A DNA stretch of 64,000 bases. It comes from Bostrychus sinensis (taxonomy: Eukaryota > Chordata > Actinopteri > Gobiiformes > Eleotridae). The notes beneath the pieces are model-generated. The model was not told where the DNA came from and made no database searches. It saw only the letters and a list, made by a program, of their open reading frames with translations. A program made the translations under genes and the position numbers. Shown in pieces: positions 34,099 through 43,390 of this stretch; positions within the stretch are counted from its first letter, which is position 1, and each line of letters opens with the position of its first letter. Location of the stretch: positions 3,795,788-3,859,787 of the forward strand of contig CM036251.1 of assembly GCA_020698575.1 (NCBI GenBank). Reading direction: 5' to 3'.

Positions 34099-34170
34099 AT
34101 CTGCAAACTCTCTAACCCTACGTATTTGTTCATTTCTTCTCCTTCGTCTCACACGAATCTCAGCAGCCAT
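34069..34170 (-). pseudogene. Harbinger transposase, N-terminal stub
   Basis: The minus frame starts MAAEIRVRRRRRNEQIRRVR then EFADLFAMTEEKIIHQHF. The arginine-rich start followed by (F/L)A.L...EEKII....F resembles Harbinger DDE transposase N-termini. After about residue 36 the frame continues as the antisense of the Myb stub, so the two genes are joined tail to tail at the deletion. Confidence 0.55.
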
Positions 34171-34470
34171 CTGCGCAAAAGATTAGCACGTCCTTCTCCA
34201 ACGTGCTACATTTATACGCTATTTTCGCAAAGTCATGGTGAGCCTTGATAAATAATATTGCGGGCGGTAAATGAATGAATTTGCATTTTCTCCGCCTTCC
34301 ATTTTGCGCACTCTGGGAAGAACGCCTCAGTTTACAGATTCATTAGGTCATAGGAGCAACATCTGCTCTGCTCCTGTAAGACACGCAAATCTCAACTGCG
34401 TCTGGGTTTGCTCCAATTTTAGCGCATCTTATTCAGTTAGCATGAAGCTAACCTTTGATAAATCTGGCCC

Positions 34471-35329
34471 TTTGTTTTACATTTTTGGAGCCACTGGGGC
34501 ACTTTTTTATTTTTTCCTTTCTTTTCCTCATTTTTACTGATGTATTTAAGTTATCAGATGCATCACACTAACAAACTGACAAACGTGTCTAAACAGTATA
34601 AATTAGCTGTAGCCTGTTCGTGCTGCACTGAGCTCCTCTCTGTCTGTGGTCTTCCTCCTCCCCGGGTCCTGGCCTGGTTTTCGTCGTCCTCTTCGGTTGA
34701 AATGTTGAGGGTCTGGCCCGGGTCTGAGGGCGGGCGTGGTTCGCTGTCTCTGGCCTCGTCTCGTGTCGTGCTGTGTTCTGTCCTGATGCCGGGGGATTCT
34801 TCTTCGCTTGTTTCGCTGCTGCTTACGACCACCTGCCCTGTGTGCAACAAACAGCTGTGTATTGTGACTCTTTTCCATCAGAGCCATGCAGCATTAACCT
34901 CTGCAGCAACATGCTCTGGTTTATTCTCGACAGACAGCAGGAGGACGCGCACAGAACTCGCTTCCTTGACAGCGACAGGTCTTTGTGGAGATGATGCTGA
35001 TGATTAAACGGCTGGAAACACGTGTAGACAGATGTGCGGAGATGAGAGGAGCAGGTCTGACCCCCGCTGAGCAGCCGCAGCCGTTCGCAGACGAGCTCCA
35101 GCCTAGCACAGGGAGCGATGCAGCTCCCTCATCTCAGCAGGAGGCAGAGACAGGGTTATCAACGCAAATAAACAAAATATAACCCCTGATTCAACCCAAC
35201 GGGAGAGAAACGCCATTTATCACTTTGTCACTTATTATTAGTTTTATCCCAGGTTTGCCCCTTGCTTTTGTCCTATTTTCAAGAAAGAAAATATATGGTG
35301 TCGACGTCTGAAACACCTCAGGATCCAGG
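34471..35329. other. Noncoding, GC-rich 34620-35190
   Basis: Overlapping 155-codon plus and 94-95-codon minus frames arise from high GC and show no domain. The part at 35070-35200 is similar to 36290-36450. Confidence 0.4.
35070..35200 (+). repeat. Diverged direct duplication, copy 1
   Basis: Ordered shared blocks with 36290-36450: GAGCAGCCGC, GAGCTCCAGC, CTCCCTCATCTCA, AGCAGGAGG and AATAAACAAAATATAAC-CCTGATTC. Confidence 0.6.
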
Positions 35330-36175
35330 ATTTTTTAAAGGATTCTTTTCTTTTCATTTTGAGACAAACTCCAGCCACAAGTGGTCAGGAAACAATAAAA
35401 TTAAACTATATTGTTGACTATTGTATAAGACCTAGGGCAGCCATTCCCAAAGTCAACAATGCCGTGGCCCCCTTAAATTTACGAAAATCCCACGCGGACC
35501 CCCAACAATAAAACTTCATCATATTTCAAAGACTGTGTCATGTTTTTCTCCATACGTTTCCATAAAATGTTACAAAAAACATCTGTTGCTGACTGTTGGC
35601 TAAAAGTAATATTTTAAAGAAGTCTATAACCGTAGTTCATTTCAAACTCAATTTATTTAATGTACTTATTATAGCAAACATTTGAGGGGGCCCCTGCAAT
35701 ACCTTTGTGGACCCCACTTTGGGAACCACTGACAGTGCGTTGTCATTGGTCCTTTGACGTAGTGGGTTTTCATTGGCTGAATCCATCATTCAAGAATAGT
35801 AGAAACTCTAGTTCAGCCATTCCCAAAGTCAAGACCCCCTCACACTTCTCCACACGGACCCCCACCTGCAAAACTCCCTTCTCTTCAAAAGACTAAGTTT
35901 TTCTCCATAGAGTTCTATAAAAAAAACTCACAAAAAACACTGACTCTTGGCTAAAAATTGTTTTAAACTCTTATTTTTAGACAAGTATATAACTAATAAA
36001 GCAAGTAATTCATTTCAAACTCAATTTAATTTTATGTACTAAACTTAGACAGCCTCTGGGGGGCCCCCTGCAGTACCTTCACGGACCCCACTTTGGGAAC
36101 CACTGACCTAGGGGTTTTCTGTCGCAGAAGATAGAGCATTTACCCCTGAACTACAAGATCCAGGGTCCAGGATTC
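35330..36175 (+). repeat. Family G repeat split by a dimeric hAT insertion
   Basis: Left half 35330-35437 (ACTCCAGCCACAAGTGGTCAG, TTGTTGACTATTG) and right half 36114-36175 (AGAGCATTTACCCCTGAAC) align with uninterrupted copies at 30830 and 37355. The break is filled by 35438-36105. Confidence 0.75.
35438..36105. mobile_element. Dimeric hAT element with shared outer 8-bp duplication
   Basis: Two hAT-like units, 35438-35731 (294 bp) and 35814-36105 (292 bp), same orientation, each starting CAGCCATTCCCAAAGTCAA and ending CCCACTTTGGGAACCACTG. An 82-bp spacer separates them. ACCTAGGG occurs immediately outside both outer ends (35430-35437, 36106-36113), whereas the inner flanks do not match. The whole 668 bp therefore behaves as one insertion. 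Noncoding. Confidence 0.85.
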
Positions 36176-36289
36176 ACTCTCCGTATGCGTCTCGTTTAGT
36201 TTTAGTCCTGTTGTAGAGTGAAGTCTGAGTTTATTCTCCTGTTAAATCCGTGTTTTGTCCTGGTTATTCCTGGTTGAATCCGTGATAAC

Positions 36290-36450
36290 CCCGCAGAGGA
36301 GCAGCCGCTCGGAGATGAGCTCCAGCTGAATTCCTCACAAGATGTAATTCCCTCATCTCACCAGGAGGGCTCCGGCACAACGGCAGAGTCAAGACAAAAG
36401 AGAGGAACTTTAATAAACAAAATATAACTCCTGATTCTGCCTGATCCTCT
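36290..36450 (+). repeat. Diverged direct duplication, copy 2
   Basis: Counterpart of 35070-35200, about 1.2 kb downstream. The intervening DNA is the family G/hAT block. Confidence 0.6.
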
Positions 36451-36689
36451 CGGGCTGCTGTAATTTAAACCTTGCATTTCAGGAGTAATGCCTCTGAGGC
36501 TGTAATAGTTTTACTTTGATCCTTCCAGGCACCTGTAGCTTTGTTTTACTGCTGAAGAAAAATGTGTTTTCTTTATTATCAAGAAAAATATTCTGCCGAA
36601 GGATTTCTTAAACTGAAATGAAGCATTGGTTTTTAGGTCCATTGTAGTCAAATTTACACATTTCCAGCACCAAGGAGAAAATAGTTCGT

Positions 36690-36765
36690 TATAATAGTTT
36701 TTGGATCCAGGACTTTTTTAAAGATTCCGTCCCATTGCAAGATAGGGCCAAACATACTATCTTAA
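36690..36765 (+). repeat. Family G fragment
   Basis: TTTTTGGATCCAGGAC-TTTTTTAAAG and GATAGGGCCAAACATAC match the left part of the family copies. Confidence 0.55.
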
Positions 36766-36774
36766 AAAAAAAGT

Positions 36775-37205
36775 TTTGTTTGTTAATTGGTTTGTTAGTT
36801 AGTTGGTTGGTTCATTCGTTGGTTTGTTTCTTAGTTTGTTCATTAGTTTGTTGGTTGGTTCATTCATTGGTTCGTTTCTTGGTTAATTTGTTAGTTAGTT
36901 TGTTGGTTGGTTTGTTGGCTTGTTTCTTAGTTTGTTCGTTAGTTTGTTGGTTGGTTAGTTCATTCATTGGTTCATTTCTTGGTTAATTTGTTAGTTTGTT
37001 GGTTGGTTTATTTGTTGGTTCATTTGTTAGTTTGTTGGTTGGTCGGTTGGTTGGTTGGTTTTTGTTCATTTGTTAGTTCATTTGTTGGTTCATTCATTGG
37101 TTCGTTTCTTGGTTAATTTGTTAGTTTGTTGGTTTGTTCATTTGTTGGTTCATTCATTGGTTCATTTCTTGGTTTGTTTGTTAGTTTGTTGGTTTATTTG
37201 TTCCT
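36775..37205. repeat. GTTT/GGTT tetranucleotide array with longer-order repeats
   Basis: About 430 bp of TTGGTTGGTT/TTAGTTTGTT steps. A longer phrase, CATTCATTGGTTCGTTTCTTG, recurs near 36869, 36966, 37092 and 37152. Leucine/valine-rich frames across it are artefacts. Confidence 0.95.
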
Positions 37206-37354
37206 CCATTCAATAACTCAGAAAGTAATGGTCGTAGTTGGACGTCAGTTTCCTGAAATCTCAGAAATGCGCCAAGGGATGTGGTTTGTTTTTGTTGTGG
37301 CTCCAGATCTTTGTATGCACACAGGATTTTCTTATAAGTTTCTGAACTATAGTG

Positions 37355-37500
37355 GTATAGGGCCAAAGATACCAACTCCAACCACAAGGGGTCAGTAAAA
37401 GATCAAAGGGTACTGTTGACTGCTTTAAAACTTAAGGTCTCTCTGGCTCAATGGACAGTGCATTTACCCCTGAACTAGAGGATTTCAGTCCAGGTCTTGG
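37355..37500 (+). repeat. Family G repeat, uninterrupted
   Basis: GGGCCAAAGATACCAACTCC, CCACAAGGGGTCAGTAAAAG, TACTGTTGACTGC, CTGGCTCAATGGACAGTGC and CATTTACCCCTGAACTAGAG. This copy serves as the empty-site reference for 35330-36175. Confidence 0.7.
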
Positions 37501-38149
37501 TTCTGTATCTTTACCAACGTAAGATCTGTGCTCTCTGAATGGTTCTGGCTAAGTCCTGATTTAATCCTTTACTAAAAATATGCAACCCTACATAAATCCC
37601 TGACCTTTGCCCTCCTCTTGTCGTGCTGCGTTCACTGACAGTAGGTAAATTCTGCCCCTCTCTAACAGCTGTATATCCTCTCCCGTCCGTCTCGTGCTCA
37701 GATGAAGTGTCCACATTAATCCTGGAGTCACCGCGCCGCTCTAATCCACTCACTATGCTAATTGGCTGTTCTTTCTGTGCTAAGGGCTTTTACAGGCCAT
37801 TAAATGGTACTGAGCACTTGACAAAGGAGCGCCGCCGGTGGGCTCCGCACATCGACCTCTGCTCCGGTGACGAGCTGACGGCACATGTACGGGGAAGGGC
37901 GAAGCAGTTTTCAAAGTAGTAGAAATAGTGGTCGTAGTACATTTTGTCATGCTCCGGTTCTTACACGGAGAAGAGATAAAAAGTATTCATAGTGAGGCTC
38001 AACGAAACAGCAGAGGACACAGTAGACATTGATAATTCCATAAGGTTAATAAGTTAGTTATAAGTTCATGATCGCTAAATAAATATGTCCATTTAATATT
38101 GCAAGCTGTTAAAAAAGTTACGAATAAAATTGTCAGAGTGAGACATCTT
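37501..38149. other. Noncoding spacer, GC-rich at 37620-37915
   Basis: Frames of 80 (minus) and 98 codons (plus) overlap here without motifs. Candidate conserved noncoding DNA. Confidence 0.35.
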
Positions 38150-38520
38150 CTCCTGTAAGGGTCATTTTTGTTTCAGTGCAAAGTAAGCGCTCCTGTGCGC
38201 CATTAGAGGATCTTTGACGTTTTTCCTCTTGGTGAAAATCAAGCTAGAACTGCGGTAAAAGTGAGCTCTAAAATGGCTCAGTAACTCGCTGAATGTGCTC
38301 TAAACGTTTGAACCTTTCGTTGTAAGTATTTTTATGCTCACAAGTGCTTACTTTGAGGTTACAGATGTATTTTGTGGGAACATTTGATGTAAACTTGTGT
38401 TTGTTACATGCCGCTAACAAGACTGCAGTGCTACATGTGCATAAGCTAACCTAGCTACTTGTGTTAGCGCACCAAATGTCCAGTGTAGTTTGTAACACAC
38501 ATTTCTTCTGTATTTTTCAG

Positions 38521-38567
38521 TTACTAAAAGATATCAATACAAGAGACCTCCACAAAAGCAAGAAAGG
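38521..38567 (+). other. Weak exon-like segment
   Basis: CTGTATTTTTCAG precedes 47 bases that are open in two frames (one reads TKRYQYKRPPQKQER across the donor) and end AAAG|GTACCT. A GTAAGT-like donor also lies near 38320. The region is not repeated in the window. Support is splice-site pattern only. Confidence 0.2.
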
Positions 38568-38607
38568 TACCTTGCCTTGTGTACGGAGTTTTCTTTATGA
38601 GTTTGCT

Positions 38608-38629
38608 GGCTGTGTAGCTTCACACAGCC
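38608..38629. other. Short perfect hairpin
   Basis: GGCTGTGT and ACACAGCC flank a six-base loop. Function unknown, and it may be chance. Confidence 0.4.
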
Positions 38630-38857
38630 ACGTGTTGTGAGGGCAGCACAAATGCGTTTATATTGTATTCTGTAGGTTTGGAGGTATTTACCTGTCAATA
38701 TTTAATCAAACGTCAAAAAAGTAGAATCCGATGCCACCGATGTCAGTTCGACTAGGGGACACAACATCAGGCAGCTGCACTGGGGCCCCGGACATGAGGG
38801 GGGCCCATTGAGAGTCTTTAACTATAGTCATTATTAGTGGGTTATGGACAGTCTGGG

Positions 38858-39478
38858 TGTTACGACCCAGCTCAGCTACGGGGAAGGGAGGTAACACAAA
38901 CCAAGATGTAATAAGGTTAACTAAAGTTATACATTTATTTAAAAGGAAGGTAAAAGGTAAAGTTAACAAAATTACTACAAAAATGGTCAAACAAAAGGTT
39001 CTTCACAGTTCTAAACAAAAATAGGTTCCGTACAGAGAAACAAAATTATAACTTAAACTAAGAAATCAAAAGCACAAACATGAAAGTAAAACAAGTCACA
39101 ATACAAACGAGTGTCTCAGTGAAACAAAACCGAGTCACATTAAAAACAACGAGTGACAACTGGAGACACAGAGTGAAGCGGCTGCTGGTCACAGCCAATC
39201 CCAGCAGCCGGGACTGGCAGGAGGCGTGTCCTTATAAAGGTGTGGCAGTAGCAGGTGGAGCCGAGGGATTGGCCATTGATTGGGATGCCACACCAATCAG
39301 AGGAGGAGCAGCACAAACACAGAAGCCAATCAGGATCAGGGCTGGAAGGGGGTCCACCAATCAGAGCTGAGAGCTCTCACAGCCAGATATCCATCGATAA
39401 AACAAAGTGTTCAGCGACACAGACTCATGACACAGATATGGCTTAGAAGGGAGGAGCTGAAGGCCTGGGGTCGCAACA
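38858..39478 (-). mobile_element. Solo LTR, 621 bp, perfect 5-bp duplication
   Basis: Ends TGTTACGACCC and GGGTCGCAACA, with CTGGG on both sides (38853-38857, 39479-39483). A minus-strand AATAAA (38934-38939) lies about 76 bp from the end, so the LTR is in minus orientation. TGTTRCGACCC ends are typical of fish Ty3/Gypsy-type LTRs, a family assignment made from memory. No internal domain remains, as after LTR-LTR recombination. Confidence 0.9.
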
Positions 39479-39587
39479 CTGGGCTATAAATTACACTCTA
39501 TTTAGGAACAAGTTTTTTTCTTAAGATTAAAAAGATAAAAAATATATGATATACATAATTCATTTACAATATTTACCCAATGCTTAC

Positions 39588-39905
39588 TAGGGCTGGGTGA
39601 AATCGAAAGAAAATTTGCAATACTGAAGAAAAAAAAATAAAAAATCAATACCAAGTTTCAAAACCTGGGACCTTTAATGTTGCTTTGCATGACTCAAATA
39701 AATAACACAGAATAAATCATACAAACTACTGGTTTTAACTTACAAATAAGAATTTAGCTCAAAAATTGGTCTTTTATTCAATATTATTATGTTTTATGTG
39801 AGCTCAGCATTGGTATCAGAAAAAGTATCGCTCAGGTATCAGTATCAAAAATCAGGTATCGTTTAAAAACTGCAATCAAAAAAATCTGAACAGCACCCAA
39901 CTCTA
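39588..39905. mobile_element. 318-bp hAT MITE with perfect 8-bp duplication
   Basis: Termini TAGGGCTGGGTG and CACCCAACTCTA (10 of 12 paired). ATGCTTAC lies on both sides (39580-39587, 39906-39913). The interior contains TATCGCTCAGGTATCAGTATC-like runs. Noncoding. Confidence 0.9.
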
Positions 39906-41050
39906 ATGCTTACAAAGTTTAGTTATGAACAAAAAATACATTTTTTTATTATATTTTTTGTTGCTCTGACTATTTTAAAGAAAGTATCTGTCGACTTAAA
40001 GAAATTGCAGTGCATTTTTTGTAACTTTTAAGTATGATATATGGACCTATTTGAATGTGCTGCGTAACTTTAGGGCCCATTATGAAAACCTGCAGTGGGG
40101 CCCCTCATTTCCACCTTACTCTAGTGAGAATTCTACTTGTTCTCTGTCTATGGTTCAGTCTTGATTCAGGTTAAGCACTCATTTAGCCCTAGTTTAGGAC
40201 TGCTTCCCTTCAATACAAATGATTGTCTTAAATTAACTTTTTAGTCTCACCTTTCGCCCTAAGCTCAAAAAAATGCACCAATAAAGACAGCCATAGAAAA
40301 ATGATCTAATGGTCAATAATCCCATTTTTTTTCATGGTTACAATGATTAACTTCAGTTCTCATCATACACACCAAACAAATCATTCTGTTTATGAAATGT
40401 AATCCGTTAAATTCCAGTTTGTGTGGTGCAGACACATCCAGCACAAACCTTTTTCTACTTTGCCCTGATGTGCACATCTCTGTAAGAACTACATTTTGGA
40501 TTTGTGCTCACGCAAACACAAACAAACTCATTTCTCAACAAACACTTTCACACCAATTTATGACAAAAACACACCCAAATCATTTTAGTTCAAAAAATGT
40601 TTTTTATTTGCCTTGTAGGCTTGATCATTTATACAAACACTAATGTGGCCATCTCCACATTTATACCTCTGTCTACCATTGATGGGGAAATGGCGCCACC
40701 TAGTAAAAAACAATAAAAACTAAAATTCCAATCCCTCACTGTCATGAATCCATGAAATACTTGATAAAAATGTGAAATTATATTGCAGAGACAGTGTATA
40801 ATAAAAATGTTGTTTTAATGGGAGTCAATGGCACAAAAAATGTCTTAGGGGTAAAGGTGTGACTATTTTTTAGACACCTTTTTAAGAGGATTAAAAAAAA
40901 AAAAATCCTGAAATCTGAAAATTCATCCAAAAATACACACCTGGGGCAAAATCTATGCCATTTCAATCAACAAAGCAAAAGTTACCCACAAAAAACAGGT
41001 CAAAACCTCAAAAAATGTCTTCTGGCTGTAGTTAAGTGAAGCTTTAGGAG
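39906..41050. other. AT-rich spacer
   Basis: Sequence at 40071-40115 (GGGCCCATTATG, GCAGTGGGGCCCC) resembles, inverted, the area just left of the solo LTR (38768-38812). They may be the two ends of an older element into which the LTR and hAT inserted. Otherwise nothing recognised. Confidence 0.35.
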
Positions 41051-41540
41051 TTGTCCTGTCTTGGTGAACCCAGAACAGAGGACGTGTAAAGAGCAGCCTG
41101 TATCCTCTCCATCTGCTCCACTTCTGTTTGATGGACGCCGCTTCAAATGTGTTTCCTCTCTGCTCCCGATAACGCCGCCGCGCGTCAAAACAAATTCAGC
41201 CGCAGTGCAAGCAGATTCAGGTAGTCGGCGATAATTAGAAGATTTGTGTTTTTGGCGGAGAAGGAACTTCTGCGGTGACAGATGACAGCAGCAGGGTAAA
41301 GAGAGACCGAACGCAAAGGCAACGCTAATGACCGCAGCGAGTTTGTGCCATGCGGCTAATGAGGACGGCCATTAGAGCTAAATGACATTTTAAAAACCTG
41401 GGGAGAACCGGAGGAAACGGTGCTGCAGAGGCGGGGAAGGCGGCGAGGGCACGGACGACCTCCATCAGAGACGAGGAGAGGTTCAGGGAATGTCAAAACT
41501 CTGCCTCGTGATAGAAAAAATAACAATAAACACATCAAGA
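41051..41540. other. GC-richer nonrepetitive stretch
   Basis: Unique in the window, no convincing exon. Confidence 0.35.
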
Positions 41541-41574
41541 CTGAGCATTTGAAGCATTTCGTTCAATATAACAA

Positions 41575-41640
41575 CACAAGGTCACAAGCCAGGGGACTGT
41601 TTGTGCCAGTCCCAAGCCTGGATACATCTGAAATAAGACC
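41575..41640 (+). mobile_element. LINE 3'-end scrap
   Basis: GTGCCAGTCCCAAGCCTGGAT is a hallmark of the 3' region of a common fish RTE-type LINE. It recurs at about 53409. Confidence 0.55.
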
Positions 41641-41659
41641 AATGCGAGTCCAGAGTGAA

Positions 41660-42005
41660 CCGAGACCAAGACAAGGCCGAGACTTTCAGGGTTTGAGACC
41701 GAGTTGAGGCTGAGACTTTTAAGGACCTAGACCGAGTCGAGACCAAGACCGAGGCAAACCGAGACCAAATCCCTGGGAACTAAAATTAAATTAAGAGGAA
41801 AAGAAAGAAAGAAAAAATAAATAAAATAAATGATTATATTAAAGGTCTGAACAGACTTCACAAACAAACAGAGACAGATCATGTTCCTGGTTCTTTAAAA
41901 CGGAAAATGAATTTCTCCATAATTACGAAGAATAGCATTTTCTTATGATGTTTGTTTAATAAATTCTCAGAGACCGCCACATCTGAGACCAAAACAGTAA
42001 AAAAA
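41660..42005 (+). repeat. Dispersed repeat family C, copy 2
   Basis: Shares GAGACTTTCAGG, GACCGAGTCGAGACC, AGACTTCACAAACAAACAGA, AATAGCATTTTCTTATGATG and AGAGACCGCCACATCTGAGA with 4447-4765. Confidence 0.75.
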
Positions 42006-42144
42006 AATGATCCCAAATGAAAGAAAGCAGTTCTCATAAATCAAATGTGTCTATTTTCTGCTTTGATTAATCTTTTAAAAACAGTCTCCTCTAGAACATC
42101 AGCACATTTTACAACATTTGAAAATGTTTCAGTAATTACTTTTT

Positions 42145-42480
42145 ATTTCCATAAACTTTTTACATGATGCCATTTTACTCCCAAAGTACAAATGTCTGCG
42201 AGGAATCAGTGGAAAAAGAGCTGTTTTTATTTTATTTAAATTTTTTATTTATTCTTTTGATAAATGAATGAGCGCAGACTGGATGTAGAGGGCTCGTTGA
42301 TTGGTCAGTGCTTCCTGAAGTGGGCGGGGCTTTGTGGGAGAGGCGGAGTTTCGTGGTGGAAGCGTTCTGAGGCCTCAGAAATAAACAAAACACAACTCCA
42401 GGAATGTTTTTGATGAGGAAACAACATTATAAGATGGGAGTAAGCTCAAAAAAGTCGATTTTGCAGAATACAGAACTCTC
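42145..42480 (-). repeat. Family A/B repeat, B subtype, minus
   Basis: Reverse complement of the family blocks: CTGGATGTAGAGGGCTC, GATTGGTCAGTGCTTCCTG, GTGGGCGGGGCTTTGTGGG and TTCTGAGGCCTCAG. Confidence 0.8.
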
Positions 42481-43255
42481 CTTAATACTTTCTAACTCCT
42501 GGCCTAAATGTTCATTCCATTGATGTATCTTTTTCCGCAGTTCCTGGATACTTTTTTATTCTAGTTATTACATTTAAAACTTCACATATGTTTTGATTTC
42601 TGAACAGTTGAACCTTTCCTGCTGGTTCCTCTCTGCGTTTGTGTAGGAGGAGTGTGTTGTTGCGGTTCTCCTTTTGCAGCCCTGGATTCTTTGTAGTACT
42701 TTGTGTATTTTTATTTTTTATTTTTATTTTTGTTGTTGCCTTGACCTCTCGCTCTCCTCCCTGGAGCTGCGGAGGTATTTCCAGGTGACTCTGTGTGTTC
42801 TTGTCGGTTTAAAGCGAGCTGCTGCAGGGGGAGCGGCATCGGCGCAGCGAGTGGGCGGCCATCTTCCTCTGAGCTCCAGACTTTTGCAGAGAAGCAGGTC
42901 ACAGCAGGAGGCAGAGGAATATTAGGCCTTCTCTAACAGACTTTTGGCACTGAATCTTTTTTTTTTTTCCTCCTGAAACCTGGAAGTAATATTTTTCTAC
43001 TGTAGCCTCCAACATGTCCATCTTTACTTGCTGCTTTAAAGCGGAAATTTAAGAGTGGCATGTGGTCGTAGTAAATAATTCATTAGTTCTGGTAGGAAAA
43101 GCACATTTTAAAAAATACAGCCTTCTATAGCTCTTTAGCTTACAGTGAAGCAGCTTTTGCTTTGGTTTTGTTTGGTCATATATACTGTACACAACTGTCA
43201 ACCCATACATTTACAGCACATTTCTATAGTAGGGCAATATAAGGCTTTATCATTT
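42481..43255. other. Noncoding spacer
   Basis: Nothing recognised. The short 83-codon frame at 42674-42925 lacks motifs. Confidence 0.4.
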
Positions 43256-43390
43256 ATTTTATTATTATTTATTTTTATTTAGTCCCATTTAGATCCAAGA
43301 TATCTTTTACAATAGAGACCTGGCTAAGACGGGCAGCAGCACAAGGTTACATTAATAAATAAAATATCACATAAATGCACATAAAATCAT
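43256..43390 (-). repeat. LINE-tail-like fragment
   Basis: TTTACAATAGAGACCTGGCTAAG and GCAGCAGCACAAGGTTACATT followed by an A-rich tail resembles a frequent fish repeat end. Family not certain. Confidence 0.35.

Larger units (their letters stand above)
33826..34470. mobile_element. Internally deleted PIF/Harbinger element
   Basis: Inverted termini GGGCCATATTTACTAAGACG (left) and CCTTTGATAAATCTGGCCC (right). It retains the beginnings of two opposed frames: a Myb-like start on plus (34000) and a transposase-like start on minus (34170). Autonomous Harbinger elements carry exactly these two genes. Flanking CTT/TTT is a weak 3-bp duplication candidate. Confidence 0.75.

Noticed and set aside
34540..35007. 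155-codon plus frame with opposing 94-95-codon frames
   Set aside because: Overlap on both strands in a GC-rich segment without codon-like constraint or motif.
36735..36986. Hydrophobic 83-codon frame resembling a membrane protein
   Set aside because: Translation of the GTTT/GGTT array.
39588..39905. Same family as the TAGGGCTGCA MITEs
   Set aside because: The terminus is TAGGGCTGGGTG and the interior does not align with 23166-24172 or 46408-46738, so it is a separate hAT family.
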